This document shows, piece by piece, positions 9,882 through 17,488 of a stretch of DNA of 64,000 nt (the stretch's first letter is position 1; each line of letters starts with the position of its first letter). The notes under the pieces are model-generated. The model was not told where the DNA came from, did no database searches, and saw only the letters and a list, made by a program, of their open reading frames with translations. Both the position numbers and the translations under genes were made by a program. This DNA is from Russula earlei (lineage: Eukaryota > Basidiomycota > Agaricomycetes > Russulales > Russulaceae): contig JAGFNK010000160.1 of the NCBI GenBank assembly GCA_025769875.1, forward strand, positions 41,992 to 105,991, written 5' to 3'.

Positions 9882-10997
9882 TTATTTACATCCCTTCGCT
9901 GAGATAATGATATTGCCATCGATCACTTCATACGAAGCGTTGATGGCTTTACAGATCAGGGTCAGTTTATCATAGAAAGACTCATTACCCATGGTAACGG
10001 ATAAAGAGCAGGACGACAGCAGCTCTTCATCATACAATATCGTAATGCCATATGCCCGCTGCATGGTTTTAAACACCTCCTTTACAGGGGTATCATCAAA
10101 AGCAAACTCTGTAGCCTGCGGCGGCGCAATAAAAGCCGGGGTATCCACCAGTGTCTTATTCAGTTCTTTCGCCTTACCGTCATACACGATCTTTTGGTTA
10201 GGCGTAATGACAACACCCTTTAACTCGGCGCTGGCTGCATTGGCTTCGGTAAGGTTCTCTATCTTAAACACAGATACCTTGCCTGTTTTTACCACCACCA
10301 TCGCCTGTTTATCCAGCGGGAATGCCCGTACGGTAAAAGTGGTACCCAACACCTTGGTAACAATATTGCGGGAATACACCAGGAATGGTTTCTGTATATC
10401 CTTGGTTACTTCAAAAAAAGCTTCTCCTTCCAGGTATACTTCTCTTTTTTTATCATTAAAATTGTCATGATAGCTCAGCTTGCTGTTATTCTCCAGGTAT
10501 ACCGTACTCGCATCTGGCAAGGTAATTCGCTGAATGGCTCCTGTATGATTGAATGACTGTATCAATTTGCCGGAAGCAGAGGAAAAAAAAGCATCTGTAA
10601 TATTTCTTTGGTAACGGTGTGTAATAAACAGGTAACTAGTGCCTGCTATCAATAACAACACGGCAGCGATGTTCAGCCACCAGGGTGTTCTGAACAAGGA
10701 ACGGCGTGGCTGTGGTTCCGCCGGCAGGTCTTCTTCTGTAAAAATATCGCCTGTTTCATCCAGCTGGCTCAGGATCTTTTCTATCTCCCGCTGTATCGCT
10801 TCTTCCGGTAAAGGCCGCTGGTGCAACTGCAAAGCATAGATCACCGCCTTGGCATATTGCAGGGTATGGTGTTGTTCAGGGTGCTCCTGCAGCCATTGCT
10901 CCCAATGAGCCCCCGCTGTAGCAGGGTTCAATACCCACTCACGGAAAGATTTGTCAAACACAAAGTGTTCTATACTATTCCTGTCAATATTTTCCAT
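9882..10997 (-). CDS. FecR-family anti-sigma factor
   Basis: 371 residues from ATG 10997 (MENIDRNS); the frame extends to a TTG at 11003. The cytoplasmic N-terminal ~95 residues would bind the sigma factor. A single membrane helix (WWLNIAAVLLLIAGTSYLF) follows, then the periplasmic FecR domain (ITLPDASTVYLENNSKLSYH, EVYLEGEAFFEV, FTVRAFP) and a C-terminal STN-like domain (FDDTPVKEVFKTMQRAYGITI). It would relay the state of the STN-bearing SusC to the ECF sigma factor encoded 99 bp upstream. All hallmarks are intact. Confidence 0.95.
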   Translation of the reverse strand: MENIDRNSIEHFVFDKSFREWVLNPATAGAHWEQWLQEHPEQHHTLQYAKAVIYALQLHQRPLPEEAIQREIEKILSQLDETGDIFTEEDLPAEPQPRRSLFRTPWWLNIAAVLLLIAGTSYLFITHRYQRNITDAFFSSASGKLIQSFNHTGAIQRITLPDASTVYLENNSKLSYHDNFNDKKREVYLEGEAFFEVTKDIQKPFLVYSRNIVTKVLGTTFTVRAFPLDKQAMVVVKTGKVSVFKIENLTEANAASAELKGVVITPNQKIVYDGKAKELNKTLVDTPAFIAPPQATEFAFDDTPVKEVFKTMQRAYGITILYDEELLSSCSLSVTMGNESFYDKLTLICKAINASYEVIDGNIIISAKGCK

Positions 10998-11096
10998 ATA
11001 CAAGCAGTAAGAATCGTTCTTACGCTTATAAAGAGGCAGCCATCAATCGATATCTACTGGATAAAAAGAAACTTTTTTTAAAAAAGGGAAAGAAGA

Positions 11097-11684
11097 TCAG
11101 GAAACAGCCAGCATGGCTGCCAGTAATACAGCTACGGAAACGGATAGAATATCATGATCAGTATTGTCCTTCATCTTCTTCAAAGCCTCATGTAAGAGGT
11201 TGTACACAGACTGCCTGTTGAGCGACATAATGCCCGCTATCTCCTCCATGTCTGTATTCAGGTAAAAACGCAGGTAGATGATCTCCTGCTGGCGTTTGGA
11301 CAGCCGGCTGATAATGGCCCGTACTTTTTTCGCCAGTTCCAGGGTGGCTTCTTCTTTAATAAGGGTATGGTCGATAGATAGCTCCGTATCGAAGCCTGTT
11401 TCAAAATGCAACTCCAGTGTTTTGATCCGCTTATTCCGCTGGAGCTCCCTGCTCACTTTGCGGCGGAAAGATTTCAGCAGGTAATATTTTAATTGCACTA
11501 CTTCCGTAAAAGAAGCCCTGCTTTTCCAGATGGAGAGAAAGAGTTCCTGGATACAGTCTTTTACCAGTTCCTCGTCTTTGGTAAACCGTATGCCATAATG
11601 ATACAGGTCCTGGTAATGGGTGTGTATCAGTTCGCCAAAAGCGTCAGCATCTCCGTTCCGGAACCGGGTCCAGAGATCACTCAT
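11097..11684 (-). CDS. ECF RNA polymerase sigma factor of the FecI-like/Bacteroidota type
   Basis: 195 residues from ATG 11684 (MSDLWTRFRNGDADAFGELI); longer in-frame starts back to 11756 add an unlikely hydrophobic stretch. Region 2 (DLYHYGIRFTKDEELVKDCIQELFLSIW) and region 4 (LSKRQQEIIYLRFYLNTDMEEIAGIMSLNRQSVYNLLHEAL) are clear. The last ~20 residues are hydrophobic (ILSVSVAVLLAAMLAVS), as often seen in sigma factors beside FecR in this phylum. First gene of the minus-strand locus and probably the activator of its susCD genes. Confidence 0.94.
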   Translation of the reverse strand: MSDLWTRFRNGDADAFGELIHTHYQDLYHYGIRFTKDEELVKDCIQELFLSIWKSRASFTEVVQLKYYLLKSFRRKVSRELQRNKRIKTLELHFETGFDTELSIDHTLIKEEATLELAKKVRAIISRLSKRQQEIIYLRFYLNTDMEEIAGIMSLNRQSVYNLLHEALKKMKDNTDHDILSVSVAVLLAAMLAVS

Positions 11685-11936
11685 ATTAGTATTTATGTCA
11701 ACGCGGGCAAGCATAAAGGCCGTGTAAAGTAATACAAAAGCAGAACAAATGGCCAATTGTCAACAGGCAATTATTAGTGTATGAATGACGTTTATTTTCC
11801 CCTGTTAACCATTGACCATCGACAATTGACCATTAAATCACTACTACTATTATACTACTACACGGCAAAATGGAATACTTCAGGTATAAATCGCTATATG
11901 TAATACGCTTGCTCTTGTAATATTGCAGCCCGAACG
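11685..11936. other. Divergent intergenic region with ATTGACAATTG-type words
   Basis: The 252 bp between the ECF sigma gene (minus) and the GH2 gene (plus) should hold both promoters. TAATATTG at about 11921-11928, just before the GH2 gene, differs by one base from the Bacteroidota TAnnTTTG box. The middle (about 11750-11835) is built of overlapping words such as CAATTGTCAACAGGCAATTA and CCATTGACCATCGACAATTG, a style repeated at 32727-32829. Confidence 0.4.
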
Positions 11937-14660
11937 ATGACGATTATGACAAGGATAATTAAGAGAGGATTCCTGCTGCTCGCCACTATAATCAGTGTGA
12001 TAACTTTAACAGCACAGGGCCGGATCCAACAATGCATTAATACCAACTGGCAGTTTCACAAAGGAGACATAGCCGGTTATCCCGATAAGGAAACTTCCGC
12101 CACCACCTGGGAAAAAACATCCCTGCCGCATACCTGGAATACCACCGATGTGCTGGATGATGAACCGGGTTATTACCGGGGTATTGGCTGGTACCGCAAA
12201 ACGATCTTTATACCATCGGCCTGGAACCACAAAGAAATATACCTGCATTTTGGAGCTGCCCAACAGGTAGCCACCGTATATGTAAATGGTAAACTGGCCG
12301 GTACCCATACAGGCGGTTATACCGCTTTTAATTGCCGTATTACCGATCTGCTGATCCATGGCAATGATTCTGTTACAGCCAACGAGATCAGTGTAAAAGT
12401 AGACAACAGCCATAACGAGAACATTCCTCCTTTATCAGCTGATTTTACCTTTTTTGGGGGAATATATAGGGATGTATCCCTGGTAGCATTGAACCCGGTA
12501 CATTTTGATGCGGAAAACGATGCCTCCAACGGTGTTTTTATCACCACACCACAGGTAAGCGCGGTGAATGCCACGGTTGATATAAAAGGCCAATTTTGTA
12601 ATCAAAGCAGCCAGGCCCGTCGATTATTATTGGTAAGCCGTATTGCCGATAGGGCAGGCAAGCTGGTAGGAGAGCAACAACAGCATATTACCCTACAAGC
12701 AGGAGAGCGTTATCCTTTTACTACACAGTTCGCTGCTATACAAAACCCGCACCTGTGGAATATAGAAGACCCTTATCTCTATCATGTTACTACTACAGTA
12801 ACAGATGCCGATAACCAGCAATTACTGGATGAGGTGAGTAATCCACTGGGCCTGCGTTGGTTCAGCTTCGATGCAGCACAGGGCTTCTTTCTCAATGGCA
12901 AACATTATAAATTGATGGGCGCCAGCCGCCACCAGGATTATAAAGATATCTCCAACGCCCTGCCCGATGCAATGCATGTACGGGATGTACAATTGCTAAA
13001 AGAAATGGGGGGTAACTTTTTGCGCGTAGCACATTACCCGCAGGATCCTGCCGTACTGGAAGCCTGCGACAGGCTGGGTATTGTGGCATCAGTAGAGATT
13101 CCTGTTGTGAACCGCATTACGGAGAATGATACATTCGCCAATAACTGCCTCCACATGCAGGAAGAGATGATCCGCCAATATTGTAACCATCCTTCCATCG
13201 TTATCTGGGCCTACATGAACGAGGTATTGCTATCACCCCGTTACAATGCCACTGATACTGTCAGGCGTACATTGTACTACCAGCATGTAGCGGCACTGGC
13301 AAAACGCATAGATAGCCTCACCCGTAAAGAAGACCCTTCCCGGTATACCATGATACCCTGCCACGCAGATTATAATGTGTATGTAAAAGCAGGCCTGGTA
13401 CGCATACCACAGATAGTAGGATGGAACCTCTATTCAGGCTGGTACAGCGGGGAACTGCCAGACTTTGCCCGTACGCTGGACAGGCATCATAAAGAGTTAA
13501 CCGATAAACCATTGATCGTAACTGAATATGGCGCAGATGCCGACATCCGCCTGCACAACCTTACCACTCCGCAGCGATTTGATAAAACGGTGGAGTATGC
13601 CACGCACTTTCATGATGTATACTATGAGGCGATAGCTTCCCGTCCCTTTGTTACCGGTGGCGCGCTCTGGAACCTGGCCGACTTTAACTCAGAGGGCAGG
13701 GCAGAGGCCAATCCTCATATCAATACCAAGGGCATTACCACGATCGACCGTAAGCTAAAAGACAGTTACCTGTTCTATCAATCCAAACTGGTAACTACCC
13801 CTTTTCTCCGTATAGGATCAAGGGCATGGGTACTCCGTTCCGGCATTGCGGAAGACAGTGCTACCCTTACCTGTACACAATCGGTGGATATCTATACCAA
13901 CCAGGGCACCCCTGTTATCTTGCTACTAAACGGGGTATCACTCGGCACAGTAACACCTGTGAATGGTGTAGCCGGTTTCAAAGTGCCTTTTAGAGATGGC
14001 ATCAACCAACTGGAAGCTGTTGCCAGCAGCAATGGCAAGACCTATAAAGATATGGTAGAGGTTCGTTTCCTCTTACAGCCGGCCAACCTGGCAAGTACGG
14101 TATTGCCTTTTAAAGAGCTCAATATAAGCCTGGGTGACCAGCGCCAGTTCTCCGATGAGCCCTTGCAACAGGTATGGTTGCCCGAGCAACCCTATCACCC
14201 CGGAAGCTGGGGATATGTAGGAGGCCAGCCTTTTGTAATGAAAGGCAATAAGCGGCAATCCTACGGCTCTGATAAGAACATCCTGGGTACAGATTATGAT
14301 GCCATCTATGAAACCCAGCGCGTAGGCATCCGCCAGTTTAAGCTGGATGTACCGGATGGAGATTACGAGATCACCCTGTTGTTTGCCGAGCTGCTATCCG
14401 CTGTTAAGCATGAAGCATTGGTCTACAACCTCGATAACAATAAAACCAAAGAAGATACCATTACCCGTTCCTTCGATGTGCTGATCAATGGAGAGCCCTT
14501 TATCAATCATTTAGGCAGCGATAATTACCTCCAGCCGGAACAGGCCTATAGCGCTAAAACAAAATGGCACGCCGGCAATGGCCAGGGCATTACCATTAGC
14601 TTTAATGCCATCAAAGGAGAAACAATCCTGAATGGCCTGCAGGTAAGGAGGGTGGATTAG
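11937..14660 (+). CDS. GH2 beta-galactosidase-type enzyme with C-terminal malectin-like domain
   Basis: 907 residues (start ATG 11937, or 11946) with a leader ending near ITLTAQG. GH2 sugar-binding domain (TSLPHTWN, YYRGIGWYRK, HFGAAQQVATVYVNG), immunoglobulin-like domain, then the TIM barrel. IVIWAYMNEVL carries the acid/base Glu and PLIVTEYGADA the nucleophile. After a GH2 C-terminal Ig domain, the last ~170 residues (YDAIYETQRVGIRQFKLDVPDG, YEITLLFAEL, FDVLINGE) look like a malectin/CBM57-type carbohydrate-binding domain. Exo-acting removal of beta-linked side-chain sugars, such as galactose, is inferred. Its stop codon overlaps that of the convergent aquaporin by 4 bp. Confidence 0.9.
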   Translation: MTIMTRIIKRGFLLLATIISVITLTAQGRIQQCINTNWQFHKGDIAGYPDKETSATTWEKTSLPHTWNTTDVLDDEPGYYRGIGWYRKTIFIPSAWNHKEIYLHFGAAQQVATVYVNGKLAGTHTGGYTAFNCRITDLLIHGNDSVTANEISVKVDNSHNENIPPLSADFTFFGGIYRDVSLVALNPVHFDAENDASNGVFITTPQVSAVNATVDIKGQFCNQSSQARRLLLVSRIADRAGKLVGEQQQHITLQAGERYPFTTQFAAIQNPHLWNIEDPYLYHVTTTVTDADNQQLLDEVSNPLGLRWFSFDAAQGFFLNGKHYKLMGASRHQDYKDISNALPDAMHVRDVQLLKEMGGNFLRVAHYPQDPAVLEACDRLGIVASVEIPVVNRITENDTFANNCLHMQEEMIRQYCNHPSIVIWAYMNEVLLSPRYNATDTVRRTLYYQHVAALAKRIDSLTRKEDPSRYTMIPCHADYNVYVKAGLVRIPQIVGWNLYSGWYSGELPDFARTLDRHHKELTDKPLIVTEYGADADIRLHNLTTPQRFDKTVEYATHFHDVYYEAIASRPFVTGGALWNLADFNSEGRAEANPHINTKGITTIDRKLKDSYLFYQSKLVTTPFLRIGSRAWVLRSGIAEDSATLTCTQSVDIYTNQGTPVILLLNGVSLGTVTPVNGVAGFKVPFRDGINQLEAVASSNGKTYKDMVEVRFLLQPANLASTVLPFKELNISLGDQRQFSDEPLQQVWLPEQPYHPGSWGYVGGQPFVMKGNKRQSYGSDKNILGTDYDAIYETQRVGIRQFKLDVPDGDYEITLLFAELLSAVKHEALVYNLDNNKTKEDTITRSFDVLINGEPFINHLGSDNYLQPEQAYSAKTKWHAGNGQGITISFNAIKGETILNGLQVRRVD

Positions 14661-15364
14661 TTACGTTCGAAAAGAAATCGCCAGGTAGCAGCGCTTAGCA
14701 CAGCTCCTAATATAGGGGCAACTATAAAGAGCCATAATTGAGTAAGAGCACCACCGCCTGCTAATAATGCAGGTCCGATGCTTCTTGCCGGGTTAACAGA
14801 AACCCCGGTAACAGGTATACCTACAATATGGATCAATACCAGGCTAAGCCCGATAGAAAGGCCTGCAAAGCCCCCATGGATATTCTTGGTAGAGGTACTG
14901 CCAAAAATAACCAGCAGGAAAATAAAAGTCAACACTGTTTCCGCGATAAAACCAGCCGCCAGTGAATAATGCTGTGGAGACAGGTCTCCATAGCCATTCT
15001 GTCCCAGCCCGTTGATGCCCAGGTCATACCCACTCTTACCTGATGCGATTACAAAAAGGATAGCTGCACCGGCAATAGCACCAAGAATTTGTGCTATGAT
15101 ATAATAAACGGCTTCCCCTGCTTTCATGCGTCCTGCTACCACCATCCCGATAGAAATAGCGGGGTTGATATGGCAGCCGGAAATATGGCCGATAGCATAA
15201 GCCATAGACACAACTGACAGGCCAAAGGCAAAAGATATACCCAACAGGCCTACTCCGGTTAAGCCGCTGGCACCGGCAATTACAGCACTTCCACAACCCA
15301 TTAAAACCAGTACCAGGGTACCTATGAATTCAGCGCAGAACTTTTGAGAAATAGTTGTTTTCAT
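14657..15364 (-). CDS. aqpZ: Aquaporin Z-type water channel
   Basis: 235 residues from ATG 15364 (MKTTISQKFCAEFIGT). Six hydrophobic helices with both NPA loops: GHISGCHINPAISIG and SVNPARSIGPALL, the Arg after the second NPA being the selectivity-filter Arg. The MIP family start AEFIGTLVLVLMGCGSAVI is typical. Residues around the filter (His in HIVGIPVTG) favour a water-specific channel over a glycerol facilitator. It is convergent with the GH2 gene. An in-frame extension to 15544 is rejected because it lacks channel-like sequence. Confidence 0.95.
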   Translation of the reverse strand: MKTTISQKFCAEFIGTLVLVLMGCGSAVIAGASGLTGVGLLGISFAFGLSVVSMAYAIGHISGCHINPAISIGMVVAGRMKAGEAVYYIIAQILGAIAGAAILFVIASGKSGYDLGINGLGQNGYGDLSPQHYSLAAGFIAETVLTFIFLLVIFGSTSTKNIHGGFAGLSIGLSLVLIHIVGIPVTGVSVNPARSIGPALLAGGGALTQLWLFIVAPILGAVLSAATWRFLFERN

Positions 15365-15476
15365 ATGAATGGCAATTACAAGTGAATAAAAGGTAATTAA
15401 TTTATAAGTGTAAGATAATAAGCCCGGATGTAAAAGGAGTTCTTTTTGAATTATATTTACATGAGCTGCCAAAACG

Positions 15477-15767
15477 ATGTTTATGTCTATACCCACGTAT
15501 TTATCACAACAAGACCCTTCCCGGCAGCCACTCCTTTCCGCCATTCACACCATCATCATCAATACAGACAAAACGGTGCAGCCGGAAATAGGCACCATGA
15601 TGGGTAAAGAAATGATCATCTATAAAGCAAAAGGTGTATTCAAATACGGTCTTGCTTCTGTAAAGAACTACATGTCTTTACATGCAATGCCGATCTATTG
15701 CGCCCCGGTTGACCTCGCCGCTATTATGGCGCAAATGAAAGAAGAGCGGAAGAAAAACACTAAGTGA
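15477..15767 (+). CDS. Small DUF1801-like protein, apparently internally shortened
   Basis: 96 residues (ATG 15477 or 15483). The first part (IPTYLSQQDPSRQPLLSAIH, GKEMIIYKAKGVFKYGLASVKNYMSLH) is recognisable as the DUF1801/YdhG-like fold. From memory of the family, the conserved block that normally follows the MSLH...PIY segment is missing and the sequence passes straight into a charged C-terminal helix (DLAAIMAQMKEERKKN). An in-frame internal deletion is inferred. Function of the family is uncertain. It is divergent from aqpZ and 22 bp before the DUF4345 gene. Confidence 0.65.
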   Translation: MFMSIPTYLSQQDPSRQPLLSAIHTIIINTDKTVQPEIGTMMGKEMIIYKAKGVFKYGLASVKNYMSLHAMPIYCAPVDLAAIMAQMKEERKKNTK

Positions 15768-15789
15768 GCTTAGTGGTAAAACATATAGC

Positions 15790-16185
15790 ATGTTTAAGAC
15801 AAAGAACTGGCAACTCATCCTGTCAGTGATCATCATTGTTCCGGTAGCGTTGGCGTATGGAATAGCCCCTGCAACCATTTTACCCCGGTTATTCAATTTT
15901 ACAGTAAACACCACCAACCTGGTACATGTATTCCGGGTGATCATGGTCTTGTACCTGGGTATGTGCGCTTTATGGGTAGCAGGTATAGTGCAATCCAAAT
16001 ACTGGGCCACTGCCACCATTGCCAATGTGGTATTTATGGGAAGCCTGGCAGCGGGAAGGTGTATTAGCATTATTACAGATGGGATGCCCTCTCTTTATTT
16101 TATAGCGGGCGGTGTGGTAGAATTGTTAGTAGCCGTTTGGGGAATTGTCAATATCACCGTTTGCAGGACGCCTCAGGATACTTAA
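15790..16185 (+). CDS. DUF4345-type integral membrane protein
   Basis: 131 residues with four hydrophobic helices: LILSVIIIVPVALAYGIAP, HVFRVIMVLYLGMCALWVAG, ATIANVVFMGSLAAGR and LYFIAGGVVELLVAVWGIV. The pattern of R-A/G near helix 2 and AAGR near helix 3 matches DUF4345 proteins. No catalytic function is known for the family. It probably forms a short transcription unit with the upstream DUF1801-like gene. Confidence 0.7.
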   Translation: MFKTKNWQLILSVIIIVPVALAYGIAPATILPRLFNFTVNTTNLVHVFRVIMVLYLGMCALWVAGIVQSKYWATATIANVVFMGSLAAGRCISIITDGMPSLYFIAGGVVELLVAVWGIVNITVCRTPQDT

Positions 16186-16246
16186 CATTGCAATATGTAT
16201 TATCATGCGTCCCAATATATTTATTGATCATAAATTACGATTGCAC

Positions 16247-17386
16247 ATGCGCCCAACCATCTCCCGGTTTGTTACTATCCTCCTGCTATTTACAGCTACT
16301 GCTATCAACGCCCAAAAAGCACCCGGTAAAAAAGCAGTACTAAAAACAATGGAGCTTACCAATCAATACTTCATGAGCAAATGGCCCGATACCGGTAAGG
16401 ATATCGTATTGGTTGCTAAAAATAAAACCTGGCCCAGCCATATATGGACAAGAGCTGTTTACTACGAAGGCCTTATGGCATTATACAGTGTAGATAAGAA
16501 ACCAGCGTATTATGATTATGCGGTTGATTGGGGCACCAAACACAACTGGAGCCTGCGCGATGGTATCAAAACCCGCAATGCCGATAACCAGTGCTGCGGT
16601 CAAACCTATATTGACCTGTACCAGGTAGATAAAAAAGAAGAGCGCATCAAAGACATCAAGGCTTCTATTGACCTCATGATGACAACTGACAAGGTAGATG
16701 ACTGGAACTGGATCGATGCCATTCAAATGGCTTTACCGGTATATACCAGGTTAGGCGTTATCTACAACGATACCAACTATTTCCACCGCATGTACGGGAT
16801 GTATGCCTTCACCAAATACAAGCATGGCGGCAATGGATTATACAATACTGCTGAACACCTGTGGTGGAGAGATAAGGACTTTGTACCTCCTTACAAAGAA
16901 CCCAATGGTCAAAGCTGTTATTGGGCAAGGGGCAATGGCTGGGTGGTAGCTGCCCTGGTAAGAACACTACAGCTGTTACCAAAAACTGACCCTCATTACA
17001 ATGAATACCTGCAGGACTACAAGGATATGTGTGCAGCAGTGCTGCCATTACAACGTGCTGATGGTTTCTGGAATGTAAGCCTGAAAGACAGCACCCATTT
17101 TGGTGGCAAAGAACTCAGCGGTACTTCTTTGTTTGTATATGGTTTCGCCTGGGGACTCAACAATGGGCTGCTGGATAAGAAAACATTCAGGCCCGCTGTA
17201 ATAAAAGCGTGGAATGCACTGGTAAAGGATTGTGTACATGATAACGGCTTCCTCGGTTATGTACAGGGCACTGGTAAAGAACCAAAAGATGGCCAACCTG
17301 TTTCCTATGATAACGTACCCGACTTTGAAGACTATGGCCTCGGTGCCTTCCTGTTAGGAGGTAGTGAAATGACTAAACTGAAATAA
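16247..17386 (+). CDS. GH105/GH88-type unsaturated glycuronyl hydrolase
   Basis: 379 residues from ATG 16247 (MRPTISRFVTILLLFTATAINAQ, signal peptide); in-frame ATGs at 16145 and 16205 would place an unlikely extension before it. An (alpha/alpha)6 barrel is suggested by repeated aromatic helices. Diagnostic segments are WPSHIWTRAVYYEGLMALY, DDWNWIDAIQMALPVY (catalytic Asp expected in WIDA), NGQSCYWARGNGWVVAALVR and FLGYVQGTGKEP. Such enzymes hydrolyse unsaturated uronic acid ends left by lyases. Next to GH115 and GH10 it may act on glucuronoxylan- or pectin-derived oligosaccharides (inference). Confidence 0.88.
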   Translation: MRPTISRFVTILLLFTATAINAQKAPGKKAVLKTMELTNQYFMSKWPDTGKDIVLVAKNKTWPSHIWTRAVYYEGLMALYSVDKKPAYYDYAVDWGTKHNWSLRDGIKTRNADNQCCGQTYIDLYQVDKKEERIKDIKASIDLMMTTDKVDDWNWIDAIQMALPVYTRLGVIYNDTNYFHRMYGMYAFTKYKHGGNGLYNTAEHLWWRDKDFVPPYKEPNGQSCYWARGNGWVVAALVRTLQLLPKTDPHYNEYLQDYKDMCAAVLPLQRADGFWNVSLKDSTHFGGKELSGTSLFVYGFAWGLNNGLLDKKTFRPAVIKAWNALVKDCVHDNGFLGYVQGTGKEPKDGQPVSYDNVPDFEDYGLGAFLLGGSEMTKLK

Positions 17387-17408
17387 GTTATACGTTATAA
17401 GTAAAAAG

Positions 17409-17474
17409 GCCACAAAGACACTAATACACAAAGGGCTCATTAAATTGATCTTTGCGTCTTAGTGTCTTTGTGGC
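17409..17474. repeat. Long inverted repeat of CACAAAGACACTAA type
   Basis: GCCACAAAGACACTAA (17409-17424) is perfectly complementary to 17459-17474, with a partly complementary inner part (ACACAAAG with CTTTGCGT). It fills the 102-bp gap between GH105 and GH115 and probably acts as a transcriptional stop or mRNA-stabilising hairpin. Confidence 0.75.
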
Positions 17475-17488
17475 AATAAAAAACGATT

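Noticed and set aside
14657..15544. Longer N-terminus of the aquaporin
   Set aside because: The additional ~60 residues overlap the divergent DUF1801-like gene and do not belong to the MIP family start.
16145..16246. Longer N-terminus of the GH105 protein
   Set aside because: The extension overlaps the DUF4345 gene and would put ~34 residues before a clear signal peptide.
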